A model generated the notes under the pieces. The model was not told the DNA's origin. It saw only the letters and a program-made list of their open reading frames with translations, and searched no databases. A program made the position numbers and the translations under genes. DNA of 51,137 nt. It comes from Halothiobacillus sp. (GTDB lineage: Bacteria; Pseudomonadota; Gammaproteobacteria; Halothiobacillales; Halothiobacillaceae). Of this stretch, positions 1 through 9,202 are shown one piece after another; positions within the stretch are counted from its first letter, which is position 1, and the number at the start of each line of letters is the position of its first letter. Location of the stretch: the NCBI GenBank assembly GCA_020061705.1, contig JAGUXT010000024.1, positions 1 through 51,137 of the forward strand, written 5' to 3'.

Positions 1-829
1 GGCGCGTGGGCGCAGCACCGCTGGGTAGTGAACCGGATGGGCGCAGCGCGCCGCCGACAGGGGGACGGACACCACCAGATGCCGGAGGACGGCGTGTGTC
101 CTGGCCTGTGCCAGCGGGTGCTGACCTTGGTGCAGGGCGCGAGTCGGAGCGTCCTTCGGTGGTGGCCGGCCGAGTGTCACGGCGAACTTCAGGCTTGATT
201 TCAGCTTTAGGTTTAACTTCAGGATTAATCTCAGGTTTAGCCTCGGCTTTGTTGACCTGGACGTCGACTTGCACCGCCTCAGCCTTGGGTACAGCGACTT
301 TTTCCTGCTCGGATTGTTCCTGCGTAGGCGTACTCGGCTGCTGAATTACAGCGACAGCAGGTGCAGCTTCAAGCACCACAGGCGCGATTTTGTCAGTTTT
401 TACCGGCTCAGCAGCATGCTGTGCTGCTGCCTGCGCATGACGACGCGCCTCTTCCTCGGCACTCAAGCGTGCCGCGAGTTGCTCACTTTGTGAGAGCTGT
501 TCCTTGGCCGATTCATCAGTCGCCGCACGCTGCACGTAGGTGCGTTTCTTGCGATATTCAACATTAACCGTCGTTGATTTACCTGGCGCGCCAGCGGGAA
601 CCTTGAGTTCTTCCTGGCTGCGGCGCTTCAGGGTTATACGCTCAGGTTGAGCCCCCGTAGAACCTTTACCGTGCGAAGTTCTAAGAGCCGCAAGCAAACG
701 TTGCTTGTCAGCATCAGAAACCATGGAATCGGGGCCCGCCGCCTGAACACCGGCTTCACGCAGTTGTTCCAGCAGGCGATCGACCGGGGTGTGTACCTGT
801 TCGGCAAGTTGTTTAACGCTTTGGGACAT
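1..829 (-). CDS. infB: Translation initiation factor IF-2, N-terminal part (cut by window edge)
   Basis: IF-2 is the GTPase that brings fMet-tRNA to the 30S subunit. Only the first 276 codons are in the window; the GTPase domain lies beyond base 1. The start is the ATG at 829, preceded by GGGAGAA at a good distance. Residues 2-25 carry the IF-2 N-terminal helical domain (SVKQLAEQVHTPVDRLLEQL). A long low-complexity linker follows, rich in K, P, E, A and Q, with repeats of the KPE(I/V)NPEVKPKAE type, then a G/P/R-rich stretch. This is the usual domain order of long gammaproteobacterial IF-2. It sits 112 bases downstream of nusA on the same strand, as in the conserved rimP-nusA-infB operon. No internal stop was seen in frame. 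Confidence 0.93.
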   Translation of the reverse strand, partial: MSQSVKQLAEQVHTPVDRLLEQLREAGVQAAGPDSMVSDADKQRLLAALRTSHGKGSTGAQPERITLKRRSQEELKVPAGAPGKSTTVNVEYRKKRTYVQRAATDESAKEQLSQSEQLAARLSAEEEARRHAQAAAQHAAEPVKTDKIAPVVLEAAPAVAVIQQPSTPTQEQSEQEKVAVPKAEAVQVDVQVNKAEAKPEINPEVKPKAEIKPEVRRDTRPATTEGRSDSRPAPRSAPAGTGQDTRRPPASGGVRPPVGGALRPSGSLPSGAAPTR

Positions 830-941
830 ACAGTTCTCCCGCTGATATAGCGATGAGCAATAACAAAAATTCCGACCTAAATCGGACAATAAATCTTCAA
901 CATGACGCGCCTTTTAATGCGCCACGTACAGGTCTTGCGTC

Positions 942-2420
942 TTACTTAAACCAAGGCGCGCGCGCCTCAACAATCAAACGCCCGGCAGTTTCTTCATCCA
1001 GCGCAGCCAACTCAGCCAACTCGTCGGTGGCCATTTCGGCCAGGTCTTCGCTTGAATTAACACCGCCCGCACGCAGACGCGCTTCGATGTCCGGGGTCAT
1101 GCTTGCAAGATCAGCCAGTAATAACTCAGGTTCAGCCTCTTCACTTTCTTCCGAGGCAATTGCGTTGGTCAGCAAGGCATTTCGCGCACGCTGACGCAAC
1201 TCCTCAACCATACCCTCATCGAAACCTTCAATCTCCAGAAACTCAGCCACCGGCACATAGGCAATTTCTTCCAGACTGGAGAAGCCTTCGTTGACTAAAA
1301 CCTCAGCCATTTCCAAATCAATATCCAGCGCACTCACAAATACGTTGGCAATACGTGCGCCTTCACTCTGACTCTTCGCATCCGCCTCGGTTTGCGTCAT
1401 CACATTCAACTGCCAACCCGTCAGGTAACTGGCAAGACGCACGTTCTGACCACCGCGACCAATCGCCTGCGCGAGTTTTTCTTCTGTGACCGCCACGTCC
1501 ATGGTGTGCGTATCTTCATCAACCACCACTGACACCACATCGGCAGGCGACATGGCGTTAATCACAAACTGCACTGGATTATCATCAAACACCACAATGT
1601 CCACGCGCTCGCCAGCCAACTCATTGGTGACCGACTGCACACGCGAACCGCGCATACCAACACACGCACCAACCGGATCAAGGCGGTGATCCATGGCCTT
1701 GACCGCAATTTTGGCGCGTGAACCCGGGTCGCGTGCCGCGCCCTTGATTTGAATCATTCCTTGACCGACTTCGGGAATTTCCAGCTTAAACAATTCAATC
1801 AAAAACTCCGGCGCAGTGCGGCTACCGTAAAGCAAGGGGCCACGTGGCTCCATGCGCACATCCTTGAGCCAAGCACGCATACGATCACCTGGGCGCACAA
1901 TTTCACGCGGAATCATTTCCTCGCGCGCCACGAATACCTCGACATTCTCGCCCATGTCCAGCAAGACATTGCCACGCTCAACGCGCTTGACGATGCCCAT
2001 CACCAGACTGCCCTTGCGCTCGATATATTTATCGACAATTTGCTGACGCTCGGCTTCACGTACTTTTTGTACAATCACCTGCTTGGCTGACTGCGCCGCA
2101 ATGCGCCCGAATTCGACAGACTCAATCTCTTCCTCCACGAACTCACCCGGCATGATGTTCGGCTCATCCATGCGCGCCATGTCGACAATCATCTCGCGCT
2201 CGGGGTTTTCGCTGGTTTCGCCCTCGACCACCAACCAACGGCGGAAGGTCTGATAGCCACCCGTATTGCGGTCAATACTGACGCGCACATCAATATCACC
2301 ACCGTGGCGTTTGCGTGCCGCCGAGGCCAATGCCGCTTCAATGGCTTCAAAAATAACCGTTTTGGATACGCCTTTTTCATTCGAAACGGCATCAGCAACG
2401 TAAAGGATTTCTTTGTTCAT
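942..2420 (-). CDS. nusA: Transcription termination/antitermination factor NusA
   Basis: NusA binds RNA polymerase and nascent RNA and modulates pausing, intrinsic termination and antitermination. The 492-residue product has the full gammaproteobacterial architecture and length. An N-terminal RNAP-binding domain begins [17 protein letters not shown]. The S1 domain is at about residues 138-200 ([20 protein letters not shown]). KH1 has [10 protein letters not shown] at 251-260 and KH2 has [10 protein letters not shown] at 319-328. The C-terminal third is acidic and helical, matching the AR1/AR2 repeats that contact the RNAP alpha subunit and lambda N in E. coli. It lies 13 bases downstream of rimP and is almost certainly cotranscribed with it and with infB. 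Confidence 0.97.
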   Translation of the reverse strand: MNKEILYVADAVSNEKGVSKTVIFEAIEAALASAARKRHGGDIDVRVSIDRNTGGYQTFRRWLVVEGETSENPEREMIVDMARMDEPNIMPGEFVEEEIESVEFGRIAAQSAKQVIVQKVREAERQQIVDKYIERKGSLVMGIVKRVERGNVLLDMGENVEVFVAREEMIPREIVRPGDRMRAWLKDVRMEPRGPLLYGSRTAPEFLIELFKLEIPEVGQGMIQIKGAARDPGSRAKIAVKAMDHRLDPVGACVGMRGSRVQSVTNELAGERVDIVVFDDNPVQFVINAMSPADVVSVVVDEDTHTMDVAVTEEKLAQAIGRGGQNVRLASYLTGWQLNVMTQTEADAKSQSEGARIANVFVSALDIDLEMAEVLVNEGFSSLEEIAYVPVAEFLEIEGFDEGMVEELRQRARNALLTNAIASEESEEAEPELLLADLASMTPDIEARLRAGGVNSSEDLAEMATDELAELAALDEETAGRLIVEARAPWFK

Positions 2421-2433
2421 AGTAGCTACAGCC

Positions 2434-3012
2434 TCAAAGGGGCTTTAAATCAGGTTCAAGGTGCGCTTTGTCGATATCGGCAAAAGGCAGGCGTAGGGTG
2501 GTTTCAGCGTCGGTGGCAAGCAGAACATCGCGCCCGTCCACTCCCTGCAACGTCCCGCTAAAGTTGCGTTGCGGGCGCGCGCCGGGTACGGCTGGCTGGC
2601 TCCCCATCAGGGGACGATGTAGGCGAATGCGTGCAAATTCACCTGCAAAGCGGGCGAAGTCACTCAGCTTGAACAGGGGGCGATCAAATCCGGGTGAGGA
2701 TACTTCCAGGGTGTACTGACCCGGAATAGGATCCTCAACATCCAGCAAGGCGCTAATGGCGCGGCTCATACTGGCGCAATCGTCGACATTCACACCCACC
2801 AGCTCGCGGTCAATAAACACGCGCACGACGGCGTGTGAGCCGGAATGAAACTCGACACCCACCAGCTCCAAACCCATGCCTTGCGCCACCGGCGCAAACA
2901 AGGCGTTGAGATTAAACGGGTCGTGACGCGTGAGTACGGCATCGTCCTGCACGGCGACAGGCGTGCTCAATGCAGCATCCTGCGGATCAACTTGAGGGGT
3001 AGGCGTGTCCAT
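2434..3012 (-). CDS. rimP: Ribosome maturation factor RimP
   Basis: RimP assists 30S subunit maturation. Recognisable stretches are [59 protein letters not shown] and the C-terminal SH3-like part ending near residue 190. The reading frame is open to 3072, but its first possible start there is a TTG inside a terminator hairpin. The ATG at 3012 is therefore the better start and gives 192 residues. That is about 40 residues longer than typical RimP; the extra part is a polar N-terminal extension before the conserved [11 protein letters not shown] segment. No clear Shine-Dalgarno precedes 3012, so the start is uncertain. It is the first gene of the rimP-nusA-infB operon. Confidence 0.9.
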   Translation of the reverse strand: MDTPTPQVDPQDAALSTPVAVQDDAVLTRHDPFNLNALFAPVAQGMGLELVGVEFHSGSHAVVRVFIDRELVGVNVDDCASMSRAISALLDVEDPIPGQYTLEVSSPGFDRPLFKLSDFARFAGEFARIRLHRPLMGSQPAVPGARPQRNFSGTLQGVDGRDVLLATDAETTLRLPFADIDKAHLEPDLKPL

Positions 3013-3042
3013 CGACAATGCGTATTTTCCAGAAAAAACCAA

Positions 3043-3066
3043 TAAAAAAGGCCCACTAGGGACCCG
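3043..3066 (-). terminator. Hairpin with U-tract just upstream of rimP
   Basis: On the minus strand the bases GGGTCC, CTAG and GGGCC form a G/C-rich hairpin (3050-3066, with G-U pairs) followed by six T and then a second T-run. It lies about 30 bases upstream of the rimP ATG. It could be an intrinsic terminator of an upstream transcript or an attenuator in the operon leader. Leaders of rimP-nusA-infB operons in gammaproteobacteria often carry such a site, which would allow autoregulation by NusA. Confidence 0.6.
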
Positions 3067-3075
3067 ATTCAAACG

Positions 3076-3091
3076 TGACTAAAGTGTCACT
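3076..3091. promoter_or_regulatory. Inverted repeat in the rimP leader
   Basis: GTGAC and GTCAC flank a 6-base centre (TAAAGT). The site lies just upstream of the rimP-leader hairpin and within the region that should hold the operon promoter. A second small stem (CCGCC...GGCGG, about 3123-3143) lies close by. These could be leader RNA hairpins or a protein-binding site; nothing in the sequence distinguishes them. Confidence 0.3.
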
Positions 3092-3176
3092 TCATTGACG
3101 CAACCGACCCGAATCAAGTCCGCCGCCTATCAAGAGTGGCGGCATTCTACTGGCTTGGGTGCTGCAAGGTCAATGT

Positions 3177-3201
3177 AAAAAAAGTGACGAGTCCTACTCG
3201 G
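3177..3201 (-). terminator. Possible weak terminator after the DUF2950 gene
   Basis: On the minus strand CGAGT, a 3-base loop and ACTCG are followed after four bases by seven T. The stem has only five pairs, so this is a weak candidate for the end of the DUF3300/DUF2950 transcript. Confidence 0.3.
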
Positions 3202-3206
3202 TTAAA

Positions 3207-4112
3207 TCATGGAGTAGATTGCACGGGCACCCAAGAAGCATCTGGATTAAAGCGTGTTACCGCCTTGGCTTGGGCAGCCGTGTTTTTCCCCAGCGACCGT
3301 TCATAGATCTGCCCATCCTGATTGACGATAAACGTCATCACGCCACTATCGCCGTAACGAATTGGCCAGGCAATCAAGGCAAAACCGTCGGTCATTTGGC
3401 CATTATTCAGATAATTGAGAGCACCACCCTTGGCTGCATCGCCCTGTGACTTCAATACCTTGAAGCGGTAGCCGTAATAGCCATCCCTAAGTCCGGTGGC
3501 ATCCATCAGCGGGTCGACCAGACCTACAAGTTCGCCATTTTCATTCACCCACAGAAGACCATCCTGTGTTCCCGGAGCGCTCACGATTTTTTGCGAATAT
3601 TCCATCACGCCATCGCCGTCATAATCCTGCGCTGCGTATTTTTTCTGTGCTTCAACATATTGATGCAGCGCGTCAATCACCGCCAACTCATTGCGACCAA
3701 TGCGTCGAGTCAGCAGTTCTTTTTGCGCCGCTTGCGTATCAAAACGCCAACCTGCCGCATCGTGAACCAAGGGAATGGGCAACACCCAGCCATTACTCAG
3801 TTCAAGTTGCGCCCGCTTATCGCCCTGCATCACGACTCGGTGGCCCTTGGCCCATGCTTCCAGAAATCCCATCATATCGTCGTGCGACAGGTCATCAAGG
3901 GGCAGCAACTGCTGGTAACCACCGCCGAGAATGGCGCGCATCAACTCCTTATCATTGACCGCCATACTGTCCACGAGTGACTCAACCGCCACTTCGGGAG
4001 AATTAAAGTGCGTTTGCGCGGCGACTACCCCCGGAACACTAATGGCCAGTATCAAGGCCAAGGCGACGACTTGCTTACGACCAAAAGCCAACTTTATTGC
4101 ATTTTGTTTCAT
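3207..4112 (-). CDS. DUF2950 family secreted protein
   Basis: I recognise this as a DUF2950 protein; its biochemical function is not known to me. The start at ATG 4112 is preferred over the in-frame ATG at 4124 because GGAG lies just upstream of 4112 and the protein then begins with a clean Sec signal peptide (MKQNAIKL..., cleavage near VVAAQT). The mature part contains YDGDGVMEYSQK and ends in the motif-rich segment DGYYGYRFKVLKSQG...GFALIAWPIRYGDSGVMTF, typical of the family. It lies immediately downstream of a DUF3300 gene; the upstream stop and the alternative start at 4124 overlap as TAATG, so the two are translationally linked. DUF3300 and DUF2950 genes are commonly neighbours, suggesting a joint envelope or periplasmic role. 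Confidence 0.85.
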   Translation of the reverse strand: MKQNAIKLAFGRKQVVALALILAISVPGVVAAQTHFNSPEVAVESLVDSMAVNDKELMRAILGGGYQQLLPLDDLSHDDMMGFLEAWAKGHRVVMQGDKRAQLELSNGWVLPIPLVHDAAGWRFDTQAAQKELLTRRIGRNELAVIDALHQYVEAQKKYAAQDYDGDGVMEYSQKIVSAPGTQDGLLWVNENGELVGLVDPLMDATGLRDGYYGYRFKVLKSQGDAAKGGALNYLNNGQMTDGFALIAWPIRYGDSGVMTFIVNQDGQIYERSLGKNTAAQAKAVTRFNPDASWVPVQSTP

Positions 4113-4123
4113 GACCCACTCCA

Positions 4124-5767
4124 TTACTGTCTTTGACGCCGTTCATTGACACGTTGCGCCGCTTGCGGGTTGTTCGCGACACGCTGCGCGGCCTGCGGGT
4201 TATTGGCAACCCGTTGACTTGCCGCACCACGATCAATCTGACGACTCGCCTGCGCATTGTTATTGGCACCACGCATTGCATTGTCGCGATTCACGCGCGC
4301 CGCCTGCTCTTGCCGCACTTGCGTCTGTGGGCGTGCATTGGTATTGGCGCGGGTCTGCGGCTGGCTGCGATTCACAGTGGCCGCACGATCACGCGCCTGG
4401 TCCCGATTCACGTTAGCCGCTCGGTTCTGCACTTGGGTACGGTCGATATTTGCAGCGCGATTTTGTACCTGACTACGATCGACATTGCCCGCACGATTCG
4501 GAGCCTGACTGCGATTAATGTTCGCGGCACGTTCTCGTGCCTGGTCACGGTTCACATTGGCCGCGCGACTTTGTACTTGGGTGCGATCAATATTTGCAGC
4601 ACGCTCTCGCGCCTGATCGCGATTCACATTGGCTGCGCGATTTTGTACTTGGGTACGATCGACATTCGCGGCGCGATTGCGTGCCTGATCGCGGTCAATG
4701 CTGCCGCCACGATTCGGTGCCTGATTACGATCAAGATTACGCAGGGCATCCCGATTCATATTTTCAGAGCCCACCCGGTTTGATAGTGTGTCGCGTGCCT
4801 GGTTGCGGCGCTCATCACTCACGCGATTGTTGTCGCGTTGCACGCGATTGCCCCGATCAGCCGCTGAGTTGCGCAGGCGCTCACGCGCCGCCGCATCCCG
4901 AACGGGAAGATCACGACGATGACGCGAATCATGCCGCCAATTGATATCGCGATTGTTCGAGGAAATGCGATTGTTGACGTTGATATTGTTCCAGTGATTG
5001 ACATTGATATTCACACTGTTGTTGCGCCAGTTCATATTGCCCCACAGCGCATGGGTGATGCCAATGCCCACACCCCACCAGATCGCCGAGCCCACTACAG
5101 AATGGCTGAACCCCCAATGCGGCGCAGGTGCGAAAAACAGCGGCGGTGCCCATGGATTCCACCACGGACCAAACACCAGATTGGGGTTGTAGACCGGGAC
5201 AAACACCACCTGCGGGTTGGCGGGTTCAATCACGATGACCTGAGTTGGCGGACGATGGGTCGAAACCACTACGGTTTGCGTGCGGGGCGGCGCAGCCTCC
5301 ACTTTGATGATCTGCTGCTCGTTGCTACGCAAATTACCCTCGGCCTGAGCCCTGGATCGCAGGAACTGCACAGAATCCATGACCCCCACTGGATCGGTCA
5401 GAAAGGCATCGCCCACGTCCATGACCCATTCGGGGTTATCTCCCATCATGGCCATCACTTGCGGAAAGGCCACTAACGATTGCACACTGGGGTCCCAATT
5501 ACGATCCTGCACTGCTCGCACGGCGGCATCCCCCTCCAGCGCACGATTGGCCAGTGTCCAATCCGCTGCTTCGGCTACTTCCTCGGGATAGGTTGATGCC
5601 ATGAGCACTTGCGACAATAGGGGATCAGGAAAAAGCGCAATGGGCGCTAGCATTTGATCGAGCTGATCGACCGTAAACAACGGCTCATCAGCGGCGTGTA
5701 CTGACGCCTGAAAAGCCATCAACAGCGTCAACAAAATGACAGAAAAGCGACCGAATAACGAGGTCAT
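4124..5767 (-). CDS. DUF3300 domain protein with C-terminal Asn/Arg-rich repeats
   Basis: Residues 1-25 are a signal peptide (cleavage near VHAADEP). Residues about 30-250 form the DUF3300 domain (LFTVDQLDQMLAPIALFPDP, YPEEVAEAADW, NPQVVFVPVYNP). A short W/N-rich and histidine-containing stretch follows (NMNWRNNSVNINVNHWNN), then a long polar tail made of imperfect 12-residue units such as RDQARNRAANVD and RTQVQNRAANVN. The tail ends with a duplicated RVANNPQAAQ. The tail is strongly basic and probably disordered. GGAGGG lies a few bases before the ATG at 5767. The gene forms a two-gene unit with DUF2950. Its function is unknown; export to the periplasm is inferred from the signal peptide. 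Confidence 0.87.
   Translation of the reverse strand: MTSLFGRFSVILLTLLMAFQASVHAADEPLFTVDQLDQMLAPIALFPDPLLSQVLMASTYPEEVAEAADWTLANRALEGDAAVRAVQDRNWDPSVQSLVAFPQVMAMMGDNPEWVMDVGDAFLTDPVGVMDSVQFLRSRAQAEGNLRSNEQQIIKVEAAPPRTQTVVVSTHRPPTQVIVIEPANPQVVFVPVYNPNLVFGPWWNPWAPPLFFAPAPHWGFSHSVVGSAIWWGVGIGITHALWGNMNWRNNSVNINVNHWNNINVNNRISSNNRDINWRHDSRHRRDLPVRDAAARERLRNSAADRGNRVQRDNNRVSDERRNQARDTLSNRVGSENMNRDALRNLDRNQAPNRGGSIDRDQARNRAANVDRTQVQNRAANVNRDQARERAANIDRTQVQSRAANVNRDQARERAANINRSQAPNRAGNVDRSQVQNRAANIDRTQVQNRAANVNRDQARDRAATVNRSQPQTRANTNARPQTQVRQEQAARVNRDNAMRGANNNAQASRQIDRGAASQRVANNPQAAQRVANNPQAAQRVNERRQRQ
4345..4735 (-). repeat. In-frame tandem repeats inside the DUF3300 gene
   Basis: About ten imperfect 36-bp units encode 12-residue repeats (consensus R-(D/T)-Q-(A/V)-(R/Q)-(N/E)-R-A-A-N-(V/I)-(N/D)). 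Units alternate between an RDQAR form and an RTQVQ form, so a higher-order 72-bp periodicity is also visible. The period keeps the frame, so unit gain or loss would only change tail length. Confidence 0.8.
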
Positions 5768-5823
5768 ACAACCCTCCGAAAATTAAAGCATCCGAGTAAC
5801 CCGAAATCGCGTCACCCTGACTT

Positions 5824-8571
5824 TTACGACCCATCAACACCTTGGCGACGTTGCAGCATGCGCACCACAAGTTTCTCCAGCTCAACGACCAGGAAAAACA
5901 CCAACCCCGCCACAAAAATCACCGGCCAGACCCACAACGGAACCGCTGCCGTAGCAAACAGAGCCTGAAACGGCGGCGCATAGGTAAACAGGATTTGTAA
6001 CACCAGTACCGCCAAAATCCCCACGGGAAGATATTTATTTCCCATCAAGGCTTTGGGCGTGATGGATGAGTCGAATTTAAAGCGGCTATTGATGAGATAC
6101 ACAACCTGCCCAAGCACAAGGGCATTCACCGCAACGGCGCGCGCCACTTCATCCGCCATATCAAGTGACTTCATCCAGAAGAACGCCCAAAGCGTTAATG
6201 CCAGCAGCCCCAGGCCGACAAAAACAATCCGCCACACGCCGAACAGATCAATCAAGGGTTGATTCGTCGCCCGCGGTTCGCGCAGCATCACCCCTGGTTC
6301 ATGCGACTCAAAGGCAATCACCAGACCGAGCGCCACCGAAGTCACCATATTCACCCACAAAATCTGCGGCGCGGTAATCGGAGCCACAAAACCAATCATT
6401 ACGGCGACCAAAATCACCAAACCCTGCGCGACGTTCGTGGGCATCATGAACAGCATGGCTTTTTCGATATTGTTGTAAACCGTGCGTCCTTCCTTAACTG
6501 CCGCTGTAATCGAGGCAAAATTGTCATCCAGCAGCACCATATCCGCGGACTCCTTCGTGACCTCGGTACCCTTGATGCCCATGGCCACACCAATGTCTGC
6601 CTTTTTCAATGAAGGCGCATCATTCACACCGTCTCCGGTCATGGCCACAATTTGCCCATTGGCCTGAATGGCTTCAACCAAGCACAATTTATGTTCCGGG
6701 CTCGCACGGGCGAATACATCGACATCCCGCACGGCCTCACGCAGGGTCGCGGTATCCATCTCCTCGATTTCGTGCCCGGTCACCGCTGTTTTGCCATCGC
6801 CTATGCCCAGCATTTTGGCCACAGCAGCGGCAGTAATGCGATGATCGCCGGTAATCATGGTCACGCGGATACCGCCTTCATGACACTCCTTGACCGCCTT
6901 GATCGCTTCTTTGCGTGGAGGATCAAGCAGACCAATCAGCCCCACCAAAATCAGATTCATGGGCAAATCTTCGGCACGCAAACTACCCGGCACCACCTCC
7001 GGAGCCTCCAGCCATGCCACCGCGAGCACTCGCTCGCCCTTTGCCGCCAGCGCATCGGCGGCTTGCATAAAATAGTCACGATCAAGCGCTTCACTCGTCT
7101 GCGCGTCGAGCGCCTGGCGATCGCAATGTTCAAGAATAACTTCGGGCGCTCCCTTAACAAACAAGAGCTGCCTGCCATCCTCCGCACGATGTAGCGTGGC
7201 CATGAATTTGTGTTCCGACTCAAACGGAATGCTGTCGATACGTGGGTAGGCGCTCCGCTCGGCTTCACGGGTAAAGCCCAATTTATTCGCAAACGGGTAC
7301 AGCGCACCCTCTGTTGGATCGCCTTGCACGCTCCACACCCCATCCTGCTGCAACACTTCAGCGTCATTACACAGCATTGAAATCCGCGCCATCAAGTCAA
7401 GTACTGGCGAGTCACCCGGCTTGATCGGCTTTTCCCCCAACAAAACCTCACCCTTTGGCGCATATCCGCTGCCGGTAATCATGTACTTGGCCTGTGAGCC
7501 CACAGCCGACATGACCATCATTTCCATCAAGGTCAGCGTGCCTGTTTTATCCGAACAAATGCGCGACACCGAGCCCAGGGTTTCTACCGCAGGCAGGCGA
7601 CGGATAATGGCATTGCGCGCTGCCATGCGTTGCACGCCAATGGCCAGGGTGACGGTAATCAGTGCAGGCAAACCTTCGGGAATTACGGATACCGCAATAC
7701 TCACCACCGCCTGGAAAATGGAGATGAAATCCATTTCCATAATCCAGCGGCCATAAGCAAACACCAAAACGCAGACCACGGCTATCACGGACGTAATTGT
7801 GAGGCCAAACGTGTGAATCTGGCGCAGCAAAGGTGTTTCCAGAGCGCTGACCGAAGCCATCATCTGATTGATACGCCCCAGCTCGGTCTCCGCGCCTGTG
7901 GCCACAACAACCCCGACCCCGCGCCCCGAGGACACTAGCGTACCGGAAAACGCCATGTTCTTGCGGTCACCAATAACTGCCTTCGCCGACACTGGGGTGA
8001 TCGACTTATCAATCGGCACTGATTCGCCGGTCAAAGTCGCCTCTTCGGTGCGCAGGTTTTTAACCTCTATAAGGCGTAAATCGGCTGGAATTTTGTCGCC
8101 CGACTCAAGCAGTACGATGTCGCCGGGCACCAAATCCTCTGCCGGGATCATGCGAATGGCACCCTCTCGCAGTGTTCTCGCCTCGGCAGAAAGCATATTC
8201 CGAATCGAATCCAGAGCCTTCTCGGCCTTACCTTCCTGTATAAATCCAAGTAGCGAATTCAGAATCACCACGCCGAAAATAATGCCGGCATCAAGCCACA
8301 AACCGACCATCAGCTTGATAAAACCTGCCGCCAGCAAAACGTAGACAAGTACATTATGAAATTGAAGCAAAAAGCGCATCCAGGCACTTTGCTTTTTTCC
8401 TTCGGGCAAACGATTGGAGCCAAACTCCTGCAAGCGCTGCGCCGTTATATCGGGCTCAAGACCCGTCTTCGCATCAACCTGCAAACGACCAAGTACCACA
8501 TCGGACTCTAGTGCGTGCCAATCCACTCTGGATTTTGTGGTTATAGCTCCATCACTCGCCGCCTTGCTCAT
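5824..8571 (-). CDS. P2-type cation-transporting ATPase, substrate uncertain
   Basis: This 915-residue protein is a full-length P-type ATPase. The N-terminal cation-ATPase domain spans about residues 15-80. The actuator motif TGES is at 181-184, the M4 motif PEGLP at 298-302 and the phosphorylated aspartate is D341 in DKTGTLT. MITGDH and MTGDGVND (hinge) follow, then a C-terminal block of membrane helices. The overall layout matches the Ca2+/PMR1/Na-K branch. Compared with SERCA, the M4 glutamate is kept, but the M5 and M6 positions read TNVAQG and NMVTSV, so the M5 glutamate and M6 aspartate ligands are replaced by Gln and Ser. Calcium specificity therefore cannot be assumed. GGGAG precedes the ATG. 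Confidence 0.88.
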   Translation of the reverse strand: MSKAASDGAITTKSRVDWHALESDVVLGRLQVDAKTGLEPDITAQRLQEFGSNRLPEGKKQSAWMRFLLQFHNVLVYVLLAAGFIKLMVGLWLDAGIIFGVVILNSLLGFIQEGKAEKALDSIRNMLSAEARTLREGAIRMIPAEDLVPGDIVLLESGDKIPADLRLIEVKNLRTEEATLTGESVPIDKSITPVSAKAVIGDRKNMAFSGTLVSSGRGVGVVVATGAETELGRINQMMASVSALETPLLRQIHTFGLTITSVIAVVCVLVFAYGRWIMEMDFISIFQAVVSIAVSVIPEGLPALITVTLAIGVQRMAARNAIIRRLPAVETLGSVSRICSDKTGTLTLMEMMVMSAVGSQAKYMITGSGYAPKGEVLLGEKPIKPGDSPVLDLMARISMLCNDAEVLQQDGVWSVQGDPTEGALYPFANKLGFTREAERSAYPRIDSIPFESEHKFMATLHRAEDGRQLLFVKGAPEVILEHCDRQALDAQTSEALDRDYFMQAADALAAKGERVLAVAWLEAPEVVPGSLRAEDLPMNLILVGLIGLLDPPRKEAIKAVKECHEGGIRVTMITGDHRITAAAVAKMLGIGDGKTAVTGHEIEEMDTATLREAVRDVDVFARASPEHKLCLVEAIQANGQIVAMTGDGVNDAPSLKKADIGVAMGIKGTEVTKESADMVLLDDNFASITAAVKEGRTVYNNIEKAMLFMMPTNVAQGLVILVAVMIGFVAPITAPQILWVNMVTSVALGLVIAFESHEPGVMLREPRATNQPLIDLFGVWRIVFVGLGLLALTLWAFFWMKSLDMADEVARAVAVNALVLGQVVYLINSRFKFDSSITPKALMGNKYLPVGILAVLVLQILFTYAPPFQALFATAAVPLWVWPVIFVAGLVFFLVVELEKLVVRMLQRRQGVDGS

Positions 8572-8636
8572 TGATTTGCTCCCGAAAGCCGAATTGCCGT
8601 CCTAATGTAGACCATTGGCAGATCAAACGTTATTTT

Positions 8637-9200
8637 TCATTCACCATCCACAAAAGCTGCGCGCAAGTAGCCCACCATCGACAGCAAGGTCAAAATTGCC
8701 GCGCCGTACAGCAAGACCAATCCGATTTCGTACGTCGGCAAGCCGAGCAGCGGCTGGTAATACAACAACGCAAAAATTGCACCTATTTGCAGTGAGGTTT
8801 TGAGCTTACCCAGCATGGATACCGCCACTTTGCTGCGCGTCCCCACTTCGGCCATCCATTCGCGCAAGGCGGAAATAGCAATTTCACGCCCGATGATAAT
8901 GATTGCTGGCAATGCCAGCACAAAACCGCCATGTTCAGAGACCAACATCACCAAGGCTGCCGCGACCAATAGTTTGTCAGCGACTGGATCGAGGAAAGCC
9001 CCGAAGCGCGATTCCTGTTTTAGTTTGCGCGCCAGATATCCATCGACAAAATCCGTTACGCCCGCCAAAGCAAAAATCAGCGCGGACAAGGGAAACGCCC
9101 ACGGATAGGGCAGGTAAAACACGGCGATAAACAGCGGAATCAAGCCGATGCGCAGCCAAGTCAAGATATTGGGCAAATTCAGGGTGGGCTGATGAGACAT
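8637..9200 (-). CDS. pgsA: CDP-diacylglycerol-glycerol-3-phosphate 3-phosphatidyltransferase
   Basis: PgsA makes phosphatidylglycerophosphate from CDP-diacylglycerol and glycerol-3-phosphate at the inner membrane, the first step to phosphatidylglycerol and cardiolipin. The CDP-alcohol phosphotransferase signature is complete: D53-G54-xx-A57-R58, G67, D71 and D75. About five membrane helices are evident. The frame is open further upstream, but the ATG at 9200 (MSHQPTLNLPNILTWLRI) gives 187 residues, the family norm, with the conserved NLPNxLTxxR start. The only ribosome-binding candidate (AGAAG) lies within the terminal part of a dispersed repeat that begins 3 bases upstream of the start codon. 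The gene lies downstream of uvrC, a common arrangement (uvrC-pgsA). Confidence 0.93.
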   Translation of the reverse strand: MSHQPTLNLPNILTWLRIGLIPLFIAVFYLPYPWAFPLSALIFALAGVTDFVDGYLARKLKQESRFGAFLDPVADKLLVAAALVMLVSEHGGFVLALPAIIIIGREIAISALREWMAEVGTRSKVAVSMLGKLKTSLQIGAIFALLYYQPLLGLPTYEIGLVLLYGAAILTLLSMVGYLRAAFVDGE

Positions 9201-9202
9201 AT

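Noticed and set aside
3013-3072. Longer N terminus of RimP
   Set aside because: The only start is a TTG within a terminator-like hairpin and U-tract; the residues are not RimP-like.
4345-4735. CRISPR-like look of regularly spaced repeats
   Set aside because: Units are contiguous 36-bp coding repeats without unique spacers, in frame with the DUF3300 protein; no cas genes are near.
4133-4783. Open frame of 216 codons on the plus strand with repeated TIDI/HIG motifs
   Set aside because: It is the complement of the tandem repeats in the DUF3300 gene; the repeat periodicity explains the long frame.
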